NCBI GenBank assembly: GCA_937136395.1
Contig: CAKZOI010000070.1
Coordinates: 102,563 to 166,562 of the forward strand
DNA from: an uncultured Opitutia bacterium
GTDB lineage: Bacteria; Verrucomicrobiota; Verrucomicrobiia; Opitutales; Coraliomargaritaceae
Reading direction: 5' to 3'
Length of the DNA: 64,000 nucleotides
Shown here: positions 27,789 to 36,089 of the stretch, piece by piece
Layout: every line of letters starts with the position of its first letter
Position numbering within the stretch: the stretch's first letter is position 1
The notes under the pieces: model-generated
The model's database searches: none
The model's input: only the letters and a program-made list of their open reading frames with translations
What the model was told of the DNA's origin: nothing
Program-made: the position numbers and the translations under genes

Positions 27789-28631
27789 ATGCAGATAATT
27801 CAATCGGTCAACGAAATGCAATCTCACGCCATCGGCTTGCGCTCAAGCGGTCGACTCATCGCGTTGGTGCCCACGATGGGCTGCCTGCACGAAGGGCATC
27901 TCTCCCTGATTGATATTGCCAAAGAGAAGGCAGACAAAGTCATTGTTTCGATATTTGTCAACCCCACCCAGTTTGGGCCGAACGAAGATTACGACAAATA
28001 TCCTCGTATGTTGGAGGCTGATATTGAGAAATGTCGCGAGCGTGGTGCAGACATCGTGTTCAACCCACCACTGAATGAAATGTATCCCGATGGTTATTCC
28101 ACCTATGTTGACGAAGACCACATTACTGATGGGCTCTGCGGTATATCCCGCCCACAACACTTTCGCGGTGTCACTACAGTTTGCTTGAAACTATTTAATA
28201 TCACTCGGCCAGATATCGCTGTTTTTGGACAAAAGGACGCTCAGCAATGCGCCGTGATTCGCAAGATGGTAAGCGATTTAAACATCCCCGCCGAGATCGT
28301 GATTGGACCGACACTTCGAGACGAAGACGGCTTGGCGACCAGTTCGCGTAACGCCTACCTGACTCCGCTGCAACGCACCGAAGCACTCAGTATCTTCAAG
28401 GCGCTCACCATCGCAAAGGGGATGGTCGATGAAGGCGTTCGCAGCGTCGACCGAGTGATCGCAGAGATCACCCATACGCTCTCGCTTTCCCGTCGTGTTC
28501 GCGTGATTTACGTGCAAATCGTCGACCGCGACACGATGAAACCCGCCCGCGAAATTCTCCCAGGCAAGCAAGTCATCACCGTCGCTGTTTGGGTCGAGCA
28601 AACCCGCTTGATTGATAATATTTTGATCTGA
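27789..28631 (+). CDS. panC: Pantoate-beta-alanine ligase (pantothenate synthetase)
   Basis: A 280-residue enzyme that joins pantoate and beta-alanine with ATP to give pantothenate. ALVPTMGCLHEGHLSLI holds the HxGH nucleotide-binding motif, FVNPTQFGPNEDYDKYPR is fully typical, and GQKDAQQCAVIRKMV and EDGLATSSRNAYL (in place of the KMSKS-type loop) follow. panE for the preceding step lies 6.4 kb downstream and coaB for a later step is also in the window. Confidence 0.96.
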   Translation: MQIIQSVNEMQSHAIGLRSSGRLIALVPTMGCLHEGHLSLIDIAKEKADKVIVSIFVNPTQFGPNEDYDKYPRMLEADIEKCRERGADIVFNPPLNEMYPDGYSTYVDEDHITDGLCGISRPQHFRGVTTVCLKLFNITRPDIAVFGQKDAQQCAVIRKMVSDLNIPAEIVIGPTLRDEDGLATSSRNAYLTPLQRTEALSIFKALTIAKGMVDEGVRSVDRVIAEITHTLSLSRRVRVIYVQIVDRDTMKPAREILPGKQVITVAVWVEQTRLIDNILI

Positions 28632-28642
28632 TCATCCAGTAA

Positions 28643-28931
28643 ATGAATCACTTCTACCCTGGGATGGGCGCAACGTCCGCGATGTATGGCGAGCCTTGGA
28701 GGGAAGCGGTCAAAGGTGAGTTTCACGACTGGCCTACTTGGTGTGGCGAGAGATCGATTACGGACATCGCTAAAAGTATAATTGAAGCGCATCAGATTTG
28801 TGCAGGTGATACCGTATCCTAAGGATGTGCAGTATGGGATTGATGGAGGGCACCTAATTGCCATGACCCATGCAATCGAGTGCCTTGAGGCGATTCGTGG
28901 AATTCAGACTGACCCGGATGGCACGAACTAG
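28643..28931 (+). pseudogene. Alpha/beta hydrolase remnant (middle deleted)
   Basis: Two fragments in different frames remain. The first (from ATG 28643) reads FYPGMGATSAMYGEPWREA and later HDWPTWCGERSITDIA, like the N-terminus of a small alpha/beta hydrolase, and ends at a TAA. The second reads IPYPKDVQYGIDGGHLIAMT, like the C-terminus with its catalytic His, ending at TAG 28931. The stretch that should hold the nucleophile Ser is missing between them, so an internal deletion with a frame change has destroyed the gene. It starts 11 bases behind panC. Confidence 0.72.
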
Positions 28932-28953
28932 AGAAAATGTTGGGTAAGAAGCT

Positions 28954-29037
28954 GGAGGGTTGCGCTCCGTCGCAACCGCGTCCGTGCAAGCGGATCGTCA
29001 AGGGTGTGTCGGCGGCGGTGACGGAGCACCGCCCTCC
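28954..29037. repeat. REP pair (BIME-like), GGAGGG/CTCCGT family
   Basis: The left arm (28954-28977) is GGAGGG, TTGCG, CTCCGT, CGCAA, CC. The right arm (29014-29037, complement) is GGAGGG, CGGTG, CTCCGT, CACCG, CC. Loops are identical and stems covary. The 602-base space between panC and the next gene holds the hydrolase remnant, this pair and the next one. Confidence 0.85.
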
Positions 29038-29108
29038 AGTGTATGTAAAAAGAAAAATCCGGCAGCGATACAAAGGATGAAGACGATCAGTTGGCGCTGT
29101 TTTATTCT

Positions 29109-29188
29109 GGAGGGTTGCGCTCCGTCGCAACCGCCGATAGTTTGAGGTATTTAGGTGTTTCCGAGGCAATGACGGAGGATTGCTCTCC
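29109..29188. repeat. REP pair (BIME-like), GGAGGG/CTCCGT family
   Basis: The left arm (29109-29132) is GGAGGG, TTGCG, CTCCGT, CGCAA, CC. The right arm (29165-29188, complement) is GGAGAG, CAATC, CTCCGT, CATTG, CC, with one mismatch in the stem. It lies 71 bases from the preceding pair. Confidence 0.8.
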
Positions 29189-29233
29189 AAATGTAGTTCT
29201 GCGTATTGTCTCGATAAAGCACCTTAACTTTAT

Positions 29234-29944
29234 GTGAAAATGACAAAGTGTTTCCTCATTATCATGTGCTGTTCAGCGCTCGGCATGACACTTTTCGCCG
29301 AGCGCGCATATAAAATTTCGAATCAGCAAGGCACGGTTCAAGTGCACATCATCGAATTTGCTGCAACTGAGAACCATGGTTTTGAACTTGTTGATGGAGT
29401 GAAATCGATGCATCGATTGTCAGTGACTGATTTTTATAATGAAGAAACTGATCTTTTAATCGTCAACGGTGGGTATTTTGATGGCAACCTGCACCCTGTT
29501 GGCTACTGCAAAATTGGGGATCAAATAATTTCAGAAGCCCATGCACCTAAGCTAACTGGCTATTTAAGCTTGGATGCTTCGGGAGAGCTAGACCTTCATT
29601 GGAAGCAATTGCCTGATCCAGTGCCAGAGTCGGTTCTGCAGGCTGGACCGTTCATCATCGACCCTGGTGCCCAGATTGGAATCCGCAGTGAAAGCGGCTT
29701 GCCTGCAAAGCGCACAGTGGTTGCGCAGACGCAGGAAGGCGAGATACTGATTATCACGACAACAGCGGTCAGTTTGTTTGAGTTAGCTCGCCTCTTAAAG
29801 GTAAAGCTACCAAGCATCGACTGCGCGCTCAACCTAGACGGAGGCCCTTCGACTGGACTGATCTATGAAAATATAAGGATTGAGAATCAGAATCCTGTGC
29901 GTTACTTTCTGAGAAAGAAACGCCAAGCAGCCTCCGCGTTGTAG
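29234..29944 (+). CDS. Secreted phosphodiester glycosidase (NAGPA/DUF2233) domain protein
   Basis: A 236-residue protein with a signal peptide (about 1-22). The domain motifs LLIVNGGYFDG (about 74), QAGPFIIDPG (about 137), KRTVVAQTQ and LNLDGGPSTGL (about 198) match the family of the human uncovering enzyme, which removes a sugar from a phosphodiester. In bacteria these proteins are mostly uncharacterised exported enzymes. The start is GTG at 29234, or ATG at 29240. Confidence 0.85.
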   Translation: MKMTKCFLIIMCCSALGMTLFAERAYKISNQQGTVQVHIIEFAATENHGFELVDGVKSMHRLSVTDFYNEETDLLIVNGGYFDGNLHPVGYCKIGDQIISEAHAPKLTGYLSLDASGELDLHWKQLPDPVPESVLQAGPFIIDPGAQIGIRSESGLPAKRTVVAQTQEGEILIITTTAVSLFELARLLKVKLPSIDCALNLDGGPSTGLIYENIRIENQNPVRYFLRKKRQAASAL

Positions 29945-29988
29945 CCACATTCTAACTTCTGACTCCTCTCTTCTAACTTCCTTACTAA

Positions 29989-31590
29989 ATGTCTAAATCG
30001 TATGATGTCATCGTTGTCGGCAGTGGAATTGCTGGCTTGATTTTTGCGCTCAAAGTCGCGGAGGCTGGCAGCAATGTGGCGATCATCACGAAGAAAAATT
30101 CCGCTGAATCAAATACCAACTACGCCCAAGGTGGAATCGCTGCGGTCACTTCGCAGACCGACGATGTGGAGATGCACGTTAGCGACACATTGGTTGCCGG
30201 CGACGGACTGTGTGAGGAAGCCGTCGTGCGTGAAATACTTAAGGATGGTGCGGCTGGAATTGAGGAGCTCGCACGTCGTGGTGTGGAATTTACTCAACTA
30301 GATGACGGCCGTGTGTCGCTGGGTAAAGAGGGCGGGCACTCGAAACGCCGTATTTTACACGTTCAAGATGTTACGGGCAAAGCGATTGAAGATGCGTTGG
30401 TGCATAGCATTGAGACCTCGCCAAATATTGACACCTTTGAGCATCATTTCGCGATCGAGCTGATCACTTCCTCAAAACTAAAAAAGCTCGGGCACTCCGC
30501 GCCGGAAGGTGACGATCGTGTGCTTGGACTTTATGCGCTCAATACCTTTAGCGAACAGGTCGAAACTTTTTCTGCAAATGCCGTGATGTTGGCGACTGGG
30601 GGGATCGGGCAGGTCTATCAATTTACTACGAATCCATTTATCGCTACCGGAGACGGTATCGCGATGGCGTATCGCGCCGGCGTGGAAGTGCGCAACATGG
30701 AATTCATCCAGTTTCATCCGACCGCATTTTATGGGGCCGGATCGGATCGTTTTTTAATTTCCGAAGCCGTGCGCGGCGAAGGTGCCATTCTTCGAAACTT
30801 GAAGGGCGAGGCCTTCATGGAGAAATACGATGAGCGTAAAGAGCTCGCACCGCGCGATGTCGTTGCGAGGGCGATTGATTCCGAAATGAAACAGTCAGGT
30901 TCGCGTCATGTCTGGCTGGATACACGCGGCATTTCATTAAAGGAGTTGCACGAGCGTTTTCCGAATATTTACGAATACTGCGCCAAGCAGGGCATCGCCC
31001 TTGAGCGTGATATGATACCAGTCGTGCCTGCCGCCCATTATCTCTGCGGCGGGGTGAAGACCAACTTGAATAGCGAGACTACGCTCCCTGGACTTTTTGC
31101 CTGTGGCGAAGTGGCGAGCACAGGACTGCACGGCGCGAACCGACTCGCCAGTAACTCATTACTTGAGGCTGTTGTCATGGCGAACCGTGGGGCGTCGACT
31201 GCGGAGAAATACTTAGTGAATTTAAAAACGGACCCAATCGAGCTGCCCGACTGGGTGGATGGTGACGTGCGCGATTCCGATGAGCGGGTCGTGCTCTTGC
31301 ACAATTGGGACGAAGTGAAACGCACGATGTGGGACTATGTTGGTATTGTGCGCACAACCAAACGCCTAGAACGCGCCCGCACACGTATCGAAACCTTAAA
31401 GCGTGAGATTAACGAGTATTATTGGGACTTCAAAGTGGATGAAAGTCTCCTAGAACTTCGTAATTTGATTTTAGTTGCCGGCCTAGTTGTCGACTGCGCT
31501 TTACAGCGTAAGGAGAGCCGCGGGTTGCATTTCACCTTGGATTTCCCCGAGAAGAGCGAGCAGTTGGTGGATTCAAAAGTGAGTGTTTAG
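29989..31590 (+). CDS. nadB: L-aspartate oxidase
   Basis: A 533-residue flavoenzyme that oxidises L-aspartate to iminoaspartate, the first step of NAD synthesis. The FAD-binding VVGSGIAGLIFALKVAE lies at the N-terminus, NYAQGGIAAV and the substrate-binding FIQFHPTAFY and AAHYLCGG follow, and GLHGANRLASNSLLEAVV is typical near residue 380. The other genes for this pathway, nadA and nadC, are not in the window. A REP pair follows 16 bases after the stop codon. Confidence 0.96.
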   Translation: MSKSYDVIVVGSGIAGLIFALKVAEAGSNVAIITKKNSAESNTNYAQGGIAAVTSQTDDVEMHVSDTLVAGDGLCEEAVVREILKDGAAGIEELARRGVEFTQLDDGRVSLGKEGGHSKRRILHVQDVTGKAIEDALVHSIETSPNIDTFEHHFAIELITSSKLKKLGHSAPEGDDRVLGLYALNTFSEQVETFSANAVMLATGGIGQVYQFTTNPFIATGDGIAMAYRAGVEVRNMEFIQFHPTAFYGAGSDRFLISEAVRGEGAILRNLKGEAFMEKYDERKELAPRDVVARAIDSEMKQSGSRHVWLDTRGISLKELHERFPNIYEYCAKQGIALERDMIPVVPAAHYLCGGVKTNLNSETTLPGLFACGEVASTGLHGANRLASNSLLEAVVMANRGASTAEKYLVNLKTDPIELPDWVDGDVRDSDERVVLLHNWDEVKRTMWDYVGIVRTTKRLERARTRIETLKREINEYYWDFKVDESLLELRNLILVAGLVVDCALQRKESRGLHFTLDFPEKSEQLVDSKVSV

Positions 31591-31606
31591 AACATCGATG
31601 GATCTA

Positions 31607-31679
31607 GTAGGGGCTTCATTTATGAAGCCCGCCGAGCAAAGGCCTTAAACACTGCGGTCTTCATAAATGAAGCCCCTAC
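31607..31679. repeat. REP pair (BIME-like), GTAGGGG/CCCGCC family
   Basis: The left arm (31607-31633) is GTAGGGG, CTTCA, TTTA, TGAAG, CCCGCC. The right arm (31654-31679, complement) carries the same stem. The right arm and following 30 bases recur at 32975-33044 beyond the cyclophilin gene. Confidence 0.85.
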
Positions 31680-31710
31680 AGCCCGTATGGCATTCCGCGG
31701 ATCGTTTCGT
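31661..31710. repeat. Direct repeat A: REP arm plus a copy of the sppA 3' end
   Basis: It reads like 32975-33044 with two gaps: the REP arm, then GTATGGCATTC and CGCGGATC. On the minus strand it spells the last codons of sppA (RGMPYGL, stop). It therefore looks like the remains of an earlier sppA tail, with the cyclophilin gene now between the two copies. Confidence 0.7.
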
Positions 31711-31736
31711 GTGGGAGCTGAGTGCCCAGTTTCCTA

Positions 31737-32912
31737 CTACGGACTGGTGAAGGTGCCTGTGAGGTTAAACTCGGAGTTAGCGATTATATGAGCAAAGACA
31801 GGGCCTGAGGTGACTCCTTTTTCAAAATACACCTGAAACGGGAAAAATCCGGACATCTGGAAGTAAAGCTGGTAGCGTCCTCCCAGATCATGCAGCTCAT
31901 AGAAGTTGAGTGCTCCAGATTCACCGTTATAAGTGTAGGTGCCGGCGGTGGCAGAAGTCAGGTTCAGCACGATGTCTGGGAACCCGACCAAGCTAAAGGT
32001 GTAGTTCAGTCCGGTGCCGTCGACTCGGCTGCCAACTTCTGATTCGACGACATTAAAGAAATACTTATTTTGTGTCGAAAGTAGACTGTTGATGGAGATG
32101 TCGAAATCCGCATCGGCATTGAAGTTGGGGCCGGCGTAGAAAAGATTACCCCAGTTGTTGCTCGCTAAATCATTTGTGCCGTAAAGCTGATGACCGTATG
32201 TGGTGTCTCGATTTGGTATTCGAATCCTATATGCAGGTCCAGCGGCAGTGATGATTTCTGCTTGCACCAGTTGTCGATATTGTGGACGGAGTAATCCAGT
32301 GCTGGAGAAATTGTTGGCCTCAGTGCCGACCCGAATGATGGTGACGCTGTTGATGGTCATATCGGAAACGGGCCGATCATCCCCATCCACCGGGACTTCT
32401 CCTAGAGCTGTCACATCGGGTAGACCGTCTACAATCACTCCGAACACACTGTGCTTGCCATCCAGATTGGGGGTGGCTGCCAAGGTGATGAAGAACTGGC
32501 TACCATTTGAATTTGCGCCCGAGTTGGCCATGGAAAGGATTCCTGGTCCCGAGTGAGTCAAACTGGCATCCATCTCATCTGGGAACTGAAAGCCTGGTCC
32601 GTCCGATCCCAGTCCGTTTCTCGACCCAGTCTGAATGACGAATCCTGAAATGACACGGTGAAAGGTCACTCCGTTGTAAAAAGGGGTGTGATTTTTCGAG
32701 AAACCTACGGAATTGAACCAGTCTTTGCTTCCTTCAGCCAATTCAATGAAATTGAGCACTGTCACGGGCGCTTCCTGGTAGTGCAAACTTGCTGTGAATT
32801 CGTAAGCGGTGCTGTTGTGTGTCACCGCAAACTGCGCGTAGATGCCGTCATCCGTCGGCACGAATGCCGCGTGCACTGCGACACCCAGCGCTAAAAAACT
32901 GATCGATAGCAA
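31737..32912 (-). CDS. Secreted cyclophilin-type peptidyl-prolyl isomerase with C-terminal extension
   Basis: The protein has a signal peptide, a cyclophilin domain (about 20-195) and a C-terminal region of about 190 residues that I do not recognise. The cyclophilin part is clear: FYNGVTFHRVISGFVIQTG, GPGILSMANSGANSNGSQFF and HSVFGVIVDG. It turns proline bonds, probably in the periplasm or outside the cell. The marked start is a TTG. In the same frame seven codons upstream (32933) the sequence reads ATT AAA AAG, which would give a complete signal peptide (KKGLQILLSISFLALG); the true start may be that ATT. No ATG exists in a suitable place. Confidence 0.82.
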   Translation of the reverse strand: MLSISFLALGVAVHAAFVPTDDGIYAQFAVTHNSTAYEFTASLHYQEAPVTVLNFIELAEGSKDWFNSVGFSKNHTPFYNGVTFHRVISGFVIQTGSRNGLGSDGPGFQFPDEMDASLTHSGPGILSMANSGANSNGSQFFITLAATPNLDGKHSVFGVIVDGLPDVTALGEVPVDGDDRPVSDMTINSVTIIRVGTEANNFSSTGLLRPQYRQLVQAEIITAAGPAYRIRIPNRDTTYGHQLYGTNDLASNNWGNLFYAGPNFNADADFDISINSLLSTQNKYFFNVVESEVGSRVDGTGLNYTFSLVGFPDIVLNLTSATAGTYTYNGESGALNFYELHDLGGRYQLYFQMSGFFPFQVYFEKGVTSGPVFAHIIANSEFNLTGTFTSP

Positions 32913-32974
32913 TATTTGTAGACCCTTTTTAATGTGTGAATCTTTGCTTACTGGAGTGGGTTTGAATTGACCAG

Positions 32975-33044
32975 CATAAATGAAGCCCTTACAGCCCCTC
33001 TAGTCCGTATGGCATTCTGGTATACACACTGCGCGGATCATTCA
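32975..33044. repeat. Direct repeat B: REP arm overlapping the end of sppA
   Basis: A degraded REP arm (CATAAATGAAGCCCTTAC) provides the TAA stop codon of sppA, and the adjoining sppA codons are the source of the sequence copied at 31684-31710. The two copies flank the cyclophilin gene as direct repeats. Confidence 0.68.
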
Positions 33045-34809
33045 GGGCGCGTAGTTGACGATTCAGCCCTTCAAGTTCGGTGGCGATTCGATTGAGTGGG
33101 CTAGAGATTTTGGCGACGGGCGCGGCACCGGCTTCGGCTAAGAGCATTTCAAGAGTGTCGGCAAATGTGGATGGTGCGGGTATTTGCTCGATGGTGAGTT
33201 CGCTTAGCTCGCTTAGTTTGACTGCATCGTTGATCGCGGTATCAAGTCCGCCGATCTCATCGATCAGTGAAAGGCCTTTCGCACTCAAGCCGCTCCAGAC
33301 TCGGCCTTGTGCAATCTCACGCACTTGGACAGCATCGATCGATCGACCTTCAGCGACTTTGTCGATGAAGGCATCGTAAATCTCGTCGGTGAATTTTTGG
33401 ATCAAGGTCATTTCGCTTTCCGAGCGTGGACGAGTGACTGTGTAGATGTCGGCAAAGGGTGATGTCTTCACGCCATCGAAATTGACGGCAAAGCCCTCAG
33501 CGGCCTCCTGAATATTGAAGATCAATCCAAAGACTCCGATCGATCCCGTGATCGTATAAGGCTGTGCATAAATTTTGTCAGCATAGGCGGAGATCCAGTA
33601 GCCACCACTGGCTGCATAACTCCCCATGGAGACCACGAGCGGCTTCTGCGCCGCAAGCAAACGCGTTTCGCGCTGGATGATTTCCGAGGCCATTGCGCTG
33701 CCGCCCGGGCTATTTACACGCAGCACCACAGCTTTGACGTCTTCATCTTTACGCAAGCGGCGCAGCTCGTAAGCTAGCCAATCACCGCCGACGTAGTCGG
33801 GGTAGTAGCCGCCGTCGATGATTTCGCCCTCGGCATAGACGACCGCGATGCGCTCTTGATCGCTGACATCAATCATAAAGGTGTCCATTTCAAAGCCGCG
33901 CGCGTTGGCATAGTCAACGAGGTCGACCTGTTGGAAGGATTCGTCCGCTTTCGAATAGTCGTAGGTAGCTACGAGGTGTTCAATGAGTTCGTCTAGGTAA
34001 CCAGCTTTATCGGCCAGCTTTGCCGCGAGCGCATCCTCTGCTGTGAAAAAGGCGCTCGAATTGCTCAGTTGCACGGCCTCCTGTGGGTCGATTGCACGGG
34101 CGACACTGATTTCAGCGAGTAGTGTCTGCCAGAGATCGTTGAGCAATACGGTCTTTTGCTCTCGGTCGGGAGCGCTCATGCCAGTGCGTGTAAAGATTTC
34201 AACCGCCGACTTATATTCGCCGACGCGAGTGGTTTGCACCCCGATGCCATATTTTTCGAAAGTGTTACCTAGGAAAGGCCCATTCGTGGCTAGACCATTG
34301 AGTGAGATCATGCCGAAAGGGTTGATCCAGATTTCATCAGCGACTGAAGCTAAGTAGTAATCTTTTTGCGACGGATCGATGAGATAGGCATAGATGGGTT
34401 TACCAGAACTTTGAAAATCGATCAGCGCGTTGCGGATTTCAGAGATTGCCGCGAGGCCAGACCCGTAGCCATCCTGTAGGAGGTTGCCATGTAGGAGTAG
34501 CGCGGAAATATCCTCATCGGTTTTGGCGCGATCAATGGCGTCTAGGACTTTGAGTAGGTAGGTTGCTGAATAGCTGCCGCCGCCGAGCGCTTCTTGTAGT
34601 GCCGCATCAACAGTCGTCATGGGAGGCGCATCCTTGATCGTGGTATTTAAGTCAAAAACCAGCACGCTGCCTGCTTTCACATCGACGATTTGTTGATCGC
34701 TCATAGTGGCAATCGCTCCAATCAGAGCGAAGAAGGCGACCAAGCTAATGACGCCCAAAATAATAAACGCCGTCAACGATCCGAGTAAGCTTTGAAAAAA
34801 TGCTTTCAT
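32989..34809 (-). CDS. sppA: Signal peptide peptidase SppA, 67-kDa type
   Basis: A 606-residue inner-membrane serine protease that degrades cleaved signal peptides. It has one N-terminal helix (about 8-35) and two tandem S49 domains. The catalytic Lys is seen in RVGEYKSAVEIF of the first domain and the Ser in SMGSYAASGGYWIS of the second, the Ser-Lys pair of E. coli SppA. The start at 34809 is chosen because the helix follows directly; a frame to 34854 adds a Cys/His-rich stretch without support. The stop codon comes from a REP remnant. Confidence 0.95.
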   Translation of the reverse strand: MKAFFQSLLGSLTAFIILGVISLVAFFALIGAIATMSDQQIVDVKAGSVLVFDLNTTIKDAPPMTTVDAALQEALGGGSYSATYLLKVLDAIDRAKTDEDISALLLHGNLLQDGYGSGLAAISEIRNALIDFQSSGKPIYAYLIDPSQKDYYLASVADEIWINPFGMISLNGLATNGPFLGNTFEKYGIGVQTTRVGEYKSAVEIFTRTGMSAPDREQKTVLLNDLWQTLLAEISVARAIDPQEAVQLSNSSAFFTAEDALAAKLADKAGYLDELIEHLVATYDYSKADESFQQVDLVDYANARGFEMDTFMIDVSDQERIAVVYAEGEIIDGGYYPDYVGGDWLAYELRRLRKDEDVKAVVLRVNSPGGSAMASEIIQRETRLLAAQKPLVVSMGSYAASGGYWISAYADKIYAQPYTITGSIGVFGLIFNIQEAAEGFAVNFDGVKTSPFADIYTVTRPRSESEMTLIQKFTDEIYDAFIDKVAEGRSIDAVQVREIAQGRVWSGLSAKGLSLIDEIGGLDTAINDAVKLSELSELTIEQIPAPSTFADTLEMLLAEAGAAPVAKISSPLNRIATELEGLNRQLRALNDPRSVYTRMPYGLEGL

Positions 34810-35055
34810 GCAGGTATGTATGCACCGCATATGCGTTGTTGGGCAACTGCGCAATTTGCGAAATCAATCGTAGCGTGCCGCCTCAGCAAACGATTGCCTT
34901 AGGTTGGAGCAAAGTTCGTCTGCTGAAGCGGCATGTTACCTCCGAGTTGGTGGACTTTCCTGGATGTCGCCGCGCGCCGTGACTACATTTGATTTTCCAA
35001 GCTCATCGATCATTTTCCCGTTGCGGCTGTTTTGTCCTTCTTCCTAATCGGGAGC

Positions 35056-36012
35056 ATGTCATCACTGAGTTCAACGAGTCGCTATGCATTGGTCGGTCCT
35101 GGAGCTATCGGGCTTTATTATGGTGGTTTGCTGGCGAAGTCGGGGTGTGCGCTACATGTGCTCGCCCGCTCTGATTATACGGCTATGCACGAGCATGGCC
35201 TGATGATTCGAATGATTGATCCAGCGACTCAGGTCTTAAATGCGAAATATTCAATCACGCCCGCTCAAGTCGCTTCTGAGGCTACCGAAATCGGCGTGGT
35301 GGATTGTGTGATTATTACCGCGAAAACAACCGTGAACGCCCAGTTGATCGAAAGCCTGCACGCCTTGATTCAGCCTCGGCATACGGTGGTGTTGACTTTA
35401 CAAAACGGTATGGGCAATGCGGAGTATTTTGCCACGCACTTCCCGAACAGTCCAATTTTAGGGGGGCTCTGTTTTGTTTGTGCCAATCGCACAAAGCCTG
35501 CGGTGGTGGAGAACTATCTGCCCGGTCGCGTGGAGATCGGCGCGCTTTGCGATGAGTGGTCGGCAGATGCGGGTGCTGTGGTCGAGGTCTTCAAAGCCGC
35601 AGGCATTCAGACTTCGCAGTCGGCCTCTTTTGTGGCATCGCTCTGGCGAAAGTTGTGTTGGAATGTGCCTTTCAATGGGCTGTCCATTGCTGCGGGAGGC
35701 ATCACCACCGATTTGATTTTAGCCGATTCAAAACTGGCCAGCCGGGCTCGTCGATTGATGGAAGAGCTCCGCGCTGCTGCGACCCTTGCAGGACACGAGA
35801 TTGCGGATAGCTTTATCCAAGGGCAGTTCGATGTGACCGAAAAGATGGGGGCGTATCAGCCATCTTCTTTAATTGATTATCAGGCTGGTCGCGCCGTTGA
35901 GGTCGAGTCGATCTGGGGTGAGCCGTTGCGGCGTGGGCAATCACTGGGCGCGAATATGCCTGAACTCGAGAAGCTCTATCAGGAGATAAAAGCATTCGTG
36001 GACGCGTCCTAA
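35056..36012 (+). CDS. panE: 2-dehydropantoate 2-reductase (ketopantoate reductase)
   Basis: A 318-residue NADPH enzyme that reduces ketopantoate to pantoate. The dinucleotide motif YALVGPGAIGLYYGGLLAKSG is at the N-terminus, the catalytic Lys lies in LWRKLCWNVPFNGLS (about 195), and the C-terminal part KMGAYQPSSLIDYQAGRAVE is typical. ATG 35056 is preferred over a TTG at 35032. It works one step before PanC. Confidence 0.93.
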   Translation: MSSLSSTSRYALVGPGAIGLYYGGLLAKSGCALHVLARSDYTAMHEHGLMIRMIDPATQVLNAKYSITPAQVASEATEIGVVDCVIITAKTTVNAQLIESLHALIQPRHTVVLTLQNGMGNAEYFATHFPNSPILGGLCFVCANRTKPAVVENYLPGRVEIGALCDEWSADAGAVVEVFKAAGIQTSQSASFVASLWRKLCWNVPFNGLSIAAGGITTDLILADSKLASRARRLMEELRAAATLAGHEIADSFIQGQFDVTEKMGAYQPSSLIDYQAGRAVEVESIWGEPLRRGQSLGANMPELEKLYQEIKAFVDAS

Positions 36013-36089
36013 CATTTAGTTCGTATTCCTGTATGATTCCGTTAGTCATTTGTTATTCTTATCTTTATTAACTAAACGATAGGCACACG

